From positions 1-64,000 of the forward strand of contig JASANE010016246.1 in the NCBI GenBank assembly GCA_030248225.1: a stretch of 64,000 bases of DNA, read 5' to 3'. The number at the start of each line of letters is the position of its first letter. Within the stretch, counting starts at the first letter, position 1. The translations under genes were made by a program, and so were the position numbers. This document shows, piece after piece, positions 60,715 through 64,000 of the stretch. The notes beneath the pieces are model-generated. The model was not told the DNA's origin, did no database searches, and was given only the letters and a program-made list of their open reading frames with translations. The DNA comes from Trileptium ribeirensis. Its lineage: Eukaryota; Nematoda; Enoplea; Enoplida; Thoracostomopsidae.

Positions 60715-63700
60715 TGTAACAGATCCATACTGGATCGTTACGAGGTAGATTAATCTTGGCCACACCCTAATGGCCAACATTTACGAATATCGTTACGTGA
60801 TAGATTAATTCTGGCCACACTGTAATGACCAACATTTTCGAATTTAATTACGGATGTCTCCCTAACTTAGAATACCTAACGAAGATGACCCAGAAGGATA
60901 TGAAACCAACCCCGCTTCGAACCACATAAGTTTATGGCATTAAAACCAATTTATGATCTCTTGGCGCAAATGAATACATAAGCCGAGTTCCCCAGTACGT
61001 ACGAACTGACCGTAAGACTCTGTAGTCACCCTATTTAAAAACAATATATACGTGCCACAAACCATGAATCTTTACGCGCGTTAACCTCGCTAGGAATAAA
61101 GACTTTTCGTCATATTTCGGCTTGCACCGCCGACATTTTTTGCGATCAGGATGGGTATCGTTATTAATATTTCAGGAATGGATAATCGTAGAAGTCTCGC
61201 TACCGTATATATATGTTGATTGTAGCGCCGTAAAGGCACCTATTGGTATACTTAACCTGTATATTATTACCACTGTTGTAACCATATTGTTGTGGGCCAT
61301 AAAGACTTTATTGGAGTACTTGAATTATAGATATATATATATATATATTACTTTTACCATTGCTCTTGTGTACCATGTTGATTGCCATAGAAGCACGTAT
61401 TACGTATTCGGTTTGTATAATCATGATCATAGCGAATGATGTGTATATACCTAGAGTACCTTTGGAATCGTTGTTGATATTCATATGCGTTTTTAGGTGA
61501 AAGTATACGATCTGGCAGCCTGATTACCGTCGTTATTCGCATTATACCCTCGTTTGTGGACATATAATTATAACCGTTTATCAGTAATTGTCGTACCTTA
61601 TCCTAACGTGTTGGTCATGGCCATAAAGGTCTATATTTGGATGTAATCTTATTGTGTATTTCATTGATGTTTTCAGGATTATGGTTACATTTTATTGTAC
61701 CCTTGTGATTCATAAGTTTAGAGGTGTGAGTAATCGCGAGTAACTAGCTTCGTAGGAAAAGAGCGATTTTTACGCGTCTAAACTAGTATGTTAATAGGTG
61801 GAAAATGCGAGTATGGCGAGCCCTTGCCATAGTCGACTCGTGGAAAAATAAGACGGTACGACCCCCCGCCTGCCCCGATATATAGAAATAGCACTGCCCC
61901 GCATGGTAGGACCGCGAAACTCATCAAGGTTTTTCATAGGAAAGAGTGGCCGTGACGGATACCCGTCACGACAGTCCTCACGAGTGAGGACCACAAAAAT
62001 AGCCCTACAGCGAACAGCAAACGAGCAAATTTCCTAAAAACATTAATAAGAAAAGTGAAATATCACTCTACTAGTGTTCAATATTGAGATGTACACTGGT
62101 AAACTGCAGTAACCAAAATTCGCTGGCTAGGTTAGCTGATAAAAGTATAAGAAAATTTAAGAAAATTCGGACTCAAAAGTTGCGGCTCCGGCTCATAACT
62201 ACGAAACCGTTGAGAATTTGGGATTTGAGGACTCAATATTTTTGGTAGGAAATAACACGTTCTTTCTAATGAGACCGGTCTCGTGAAAATCCGACCGGGA
62301 TCCAAGGACTTATGAGGAAATAAGCATGTATGTAGAGCAAATAAACCACATTTAATTAAATAACTCCACGAATAGTTAACACAAAAATACGTATAGGACC
62401 TCGTTAGATTCTTTGAAACCCGGGCTTTTATTTGAGCCCGGACCGGTCTCGCTGTGCCCACTTTTAAATACCCTTTCCCATTAAAATCGCAGAAATAACG
62501 ATCCGACAGGCGTGTAACCCCTCGTTAGATTCCCCTTGTCAAAACTAACGTAAAATATACTTAACGCTCCATAGAAAGGCGACCCGAATGCGTGGGAGCC
62601 GCGTAAAACACCCTAACTCTTTATAAAATTTGTGATGGACTCGCCCGAGAGCCCACCTTCCCTTTTTGTCGTCCAAAAATGGACCTGTTACATATCATAT
62701 TACTCGGACGGACACGCTGAGTCCGAATCCGAGACCCGTTTAAGCACATTGATTATCATCGAGGGAACAACACCATTATATCACACCCTTTTCTTTTTTT
62801 TGTTTGCACAAGCCGCGCTCCTTTTTGCAAGCTGATCCCAAGTACGTACGTTTCCTATATTAACTTTATTTCAGCACTAAGTCAACATTTAGAGTGTTAT
62901 CAAATTTATATAAAAGTGGCTAGTCCAAAATCAGTTGTGTTGGTACTTCATAGCAGTTAGATTAAGCCGGCGCTTTCTTGAGCAAACAAAGTAGGACTTC
63001 GAAGTAGTGGCAAACTTTATATAAAGGTTGACCTCGTATGATGTGTACTTCTAGGGATTAAATATTAAAGCTTCTTATCAGTGTAATATCGCTACAGATT
63101 TAATACAAAGTTTTGAGCTTGCTAGCTTGATGTGGACGTTCAGCGGTTGTGGCTATAAAGCGCTATAAACAACGGATTGTGTCTTGTACACATCCACTGA
63201 GCAAACAGCTCTGATGTATATATACTTTATACGGAGGTTGTGTATTATTTATTGAGGTGTTTTATTAGAAATCTCGGGAAACTTCTTATCAGTTTCATAT
63301 CAACTTGATATTACTCTGGTACGACTGCCTAATTAAGCTCTGGAGTCAACAAGGTTGTCCTTTCGAGTTAATATAGAGTTTATAATTTATAGCTTAATAT
63401 AAGGTTTAAATTAATAATTTGAAGTTTATATCAGGATTATTAGAAGTCTCTAGAAAGTTAGTGGGGTAGTTTAAAGGAGTTTTCATATAAATTTGTTATA
63501 AACAAAGTCGTAAATCAATTTAAATTATATAAAATTTCATATTAAAATGGTGTGAAATTTACTGGAAATCGGACTAAGAAAGTTTGATTAAAGGATCAAA
63601 CTTTAGGGTCAAATCGTCCCAAGAGTGATGTCCAAGCACTTTTCTTAAAGTTTTAACGACCCAATAAATTATTTTAATGGTCGGAAAGTGGCAGAAAATC

Positions 63701-64000
63701 TGAATATTTAAACGGCATCACTCAATCTCTCGAGCGTTCAGTCTGACTTCGACAGTTCAGAGTATGGTCGGTTAGCAGACCGGCTCTGCAGCTTTTCAGT
63801 TATAGTTACAGTTTAATCAACTGATTGGCATTTTCTTTTGGCTTTCTTACCTCTGGTTTTGCGAATGGATGGACAAGCGATGGATGGACGATCGGATTCG
63901 AATCTGTAAGTGTGGATAGGGAGGCTTGATGTAGTTCTAGAGTAATATTTACGTTAGGTAGGACAAGCCCGGAGAATAGATGAGATAGATGAGCGAGTAG
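60715..64000 (+). repeat. 3' LTR of the giant retroelement, cut by the window edge
   Basis: It opens TGTAACAGATCCATACTGG with the same terminal stem-loop as the 5' LTR, then about two 45 bp units. It follows the 5' LTR through 61000-62090, skips the nested hAT (empty site at 62091-62098), and matches 31780-33200 to the window end. It adds short stretches and lacks others. About 3.3 kb of an expected 7-8 kb is visible. Confidence 0.85.

Larger units (their letters stand above)
29214..64000 (+). mobile_element. Giant Ty3/gypsy-like env-bearing LTR retroelement (continues past the window)
   Basis: Two sequences in the same orientation, 29214-37606 and 60715 to the window edge, flank a 23.1 kb interior with gag, env-like, protease, RT, RNase H and integrase remnants in that order. 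A third, solo copy of the flanking sequence independently fixes its ends as TG…CA, so these are LTRs. With a full 3' LTR the copy would be near 39 kb. Removing the nested hAT (two) and LINE insertions leaves roughly 31-32 kb. By eye the first ~600 bp of the two LTRs differ by about one base in ten, and all ORFs are broken, so it is an old, inactive insertion. It lies in the beta-COP intron in the sense orientation. Confidence 0.87.

Overview
The window reads as nuclear DNA of an invertebrate, most likely an arthropod. It is AT-rich and intron-rich, carries an insect-like gene for the beta subunit of the COPI coat, and is mostly filled with transposable elements. The species cannot be fixed from the sequence alone.

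Host gene. Five consecutive exons of beta-COP lie on the + strand at 5792-5885, 7957-8168, 14136-14326, 25500-25670 and 27368-27576. All four internal junctions agree in phase and in GT/AG signals. The introns grow from about 2 kb to 11 kb, and the last one runs for more than 36 kb beyond the window edge. The remaining C-terminal appendage exons are not in the window. Two unidentified coding-like pieces lie at 27814-28004 and 28272-28517.

Elements in the early introns. A decayed RNase-H-bearing LINE lies at 3265-5010. A ~165 bp tandem repeat covers 9730-10400. A repeat family built of ~355 bp units with shared inverted end motifs lies at 10600-14010 and 15215-16436. An 8 kb sequence (16437-24401, reverse orientation) is inserted in the 3' end of the second copy of that family. 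It is a solo LTR of the giant element described next. Two hAT-type non-autonomous elements (24539-25377 and 25999-26408) show 8 bp target duplications, perfect for the first and 7 of 8 for the second.

The main feature is a giant Ty3/gypsy-like, env-bearing LTR retroelement, 29214 to beyond 64000. Its 5' LTR (29214-37606) is ~8.4 kb, or ~6.9 kb without a nested insertion. The 3' LTR begins at 60715 and is cut by the window edge. The 23 kb interior holds, in order: a leader with a 39 bp minisatellite, gag, a long acidic repeat-rich post-gag region, a nested CR1/Jockey-like LINE with a PHD finger in ORF1, an envelope-like gene, pol (protease, RT, RNase H, integrase), a nested hAT element with perfect 8 bp target duplication, a pol tail, an ORF with an AT-hook, and an ORF with a NADAR (YbiA-like, DUF1768) domain followed by a second, possibly SGNH-like, domain. 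All element ORFs are broken by stops or frameshifts, so this copy is dead, but the layout is legible.

The most unusual points are the LTR length, env lying upstream of pol, and the accessory NADAR and AT-hook ORFs downstream of pol. NADAR proteins act on ADP-ribosylated or riboflavin-pathway substrates, which suggests, as inference only, a role in countering host ADP-ribose chemistry.
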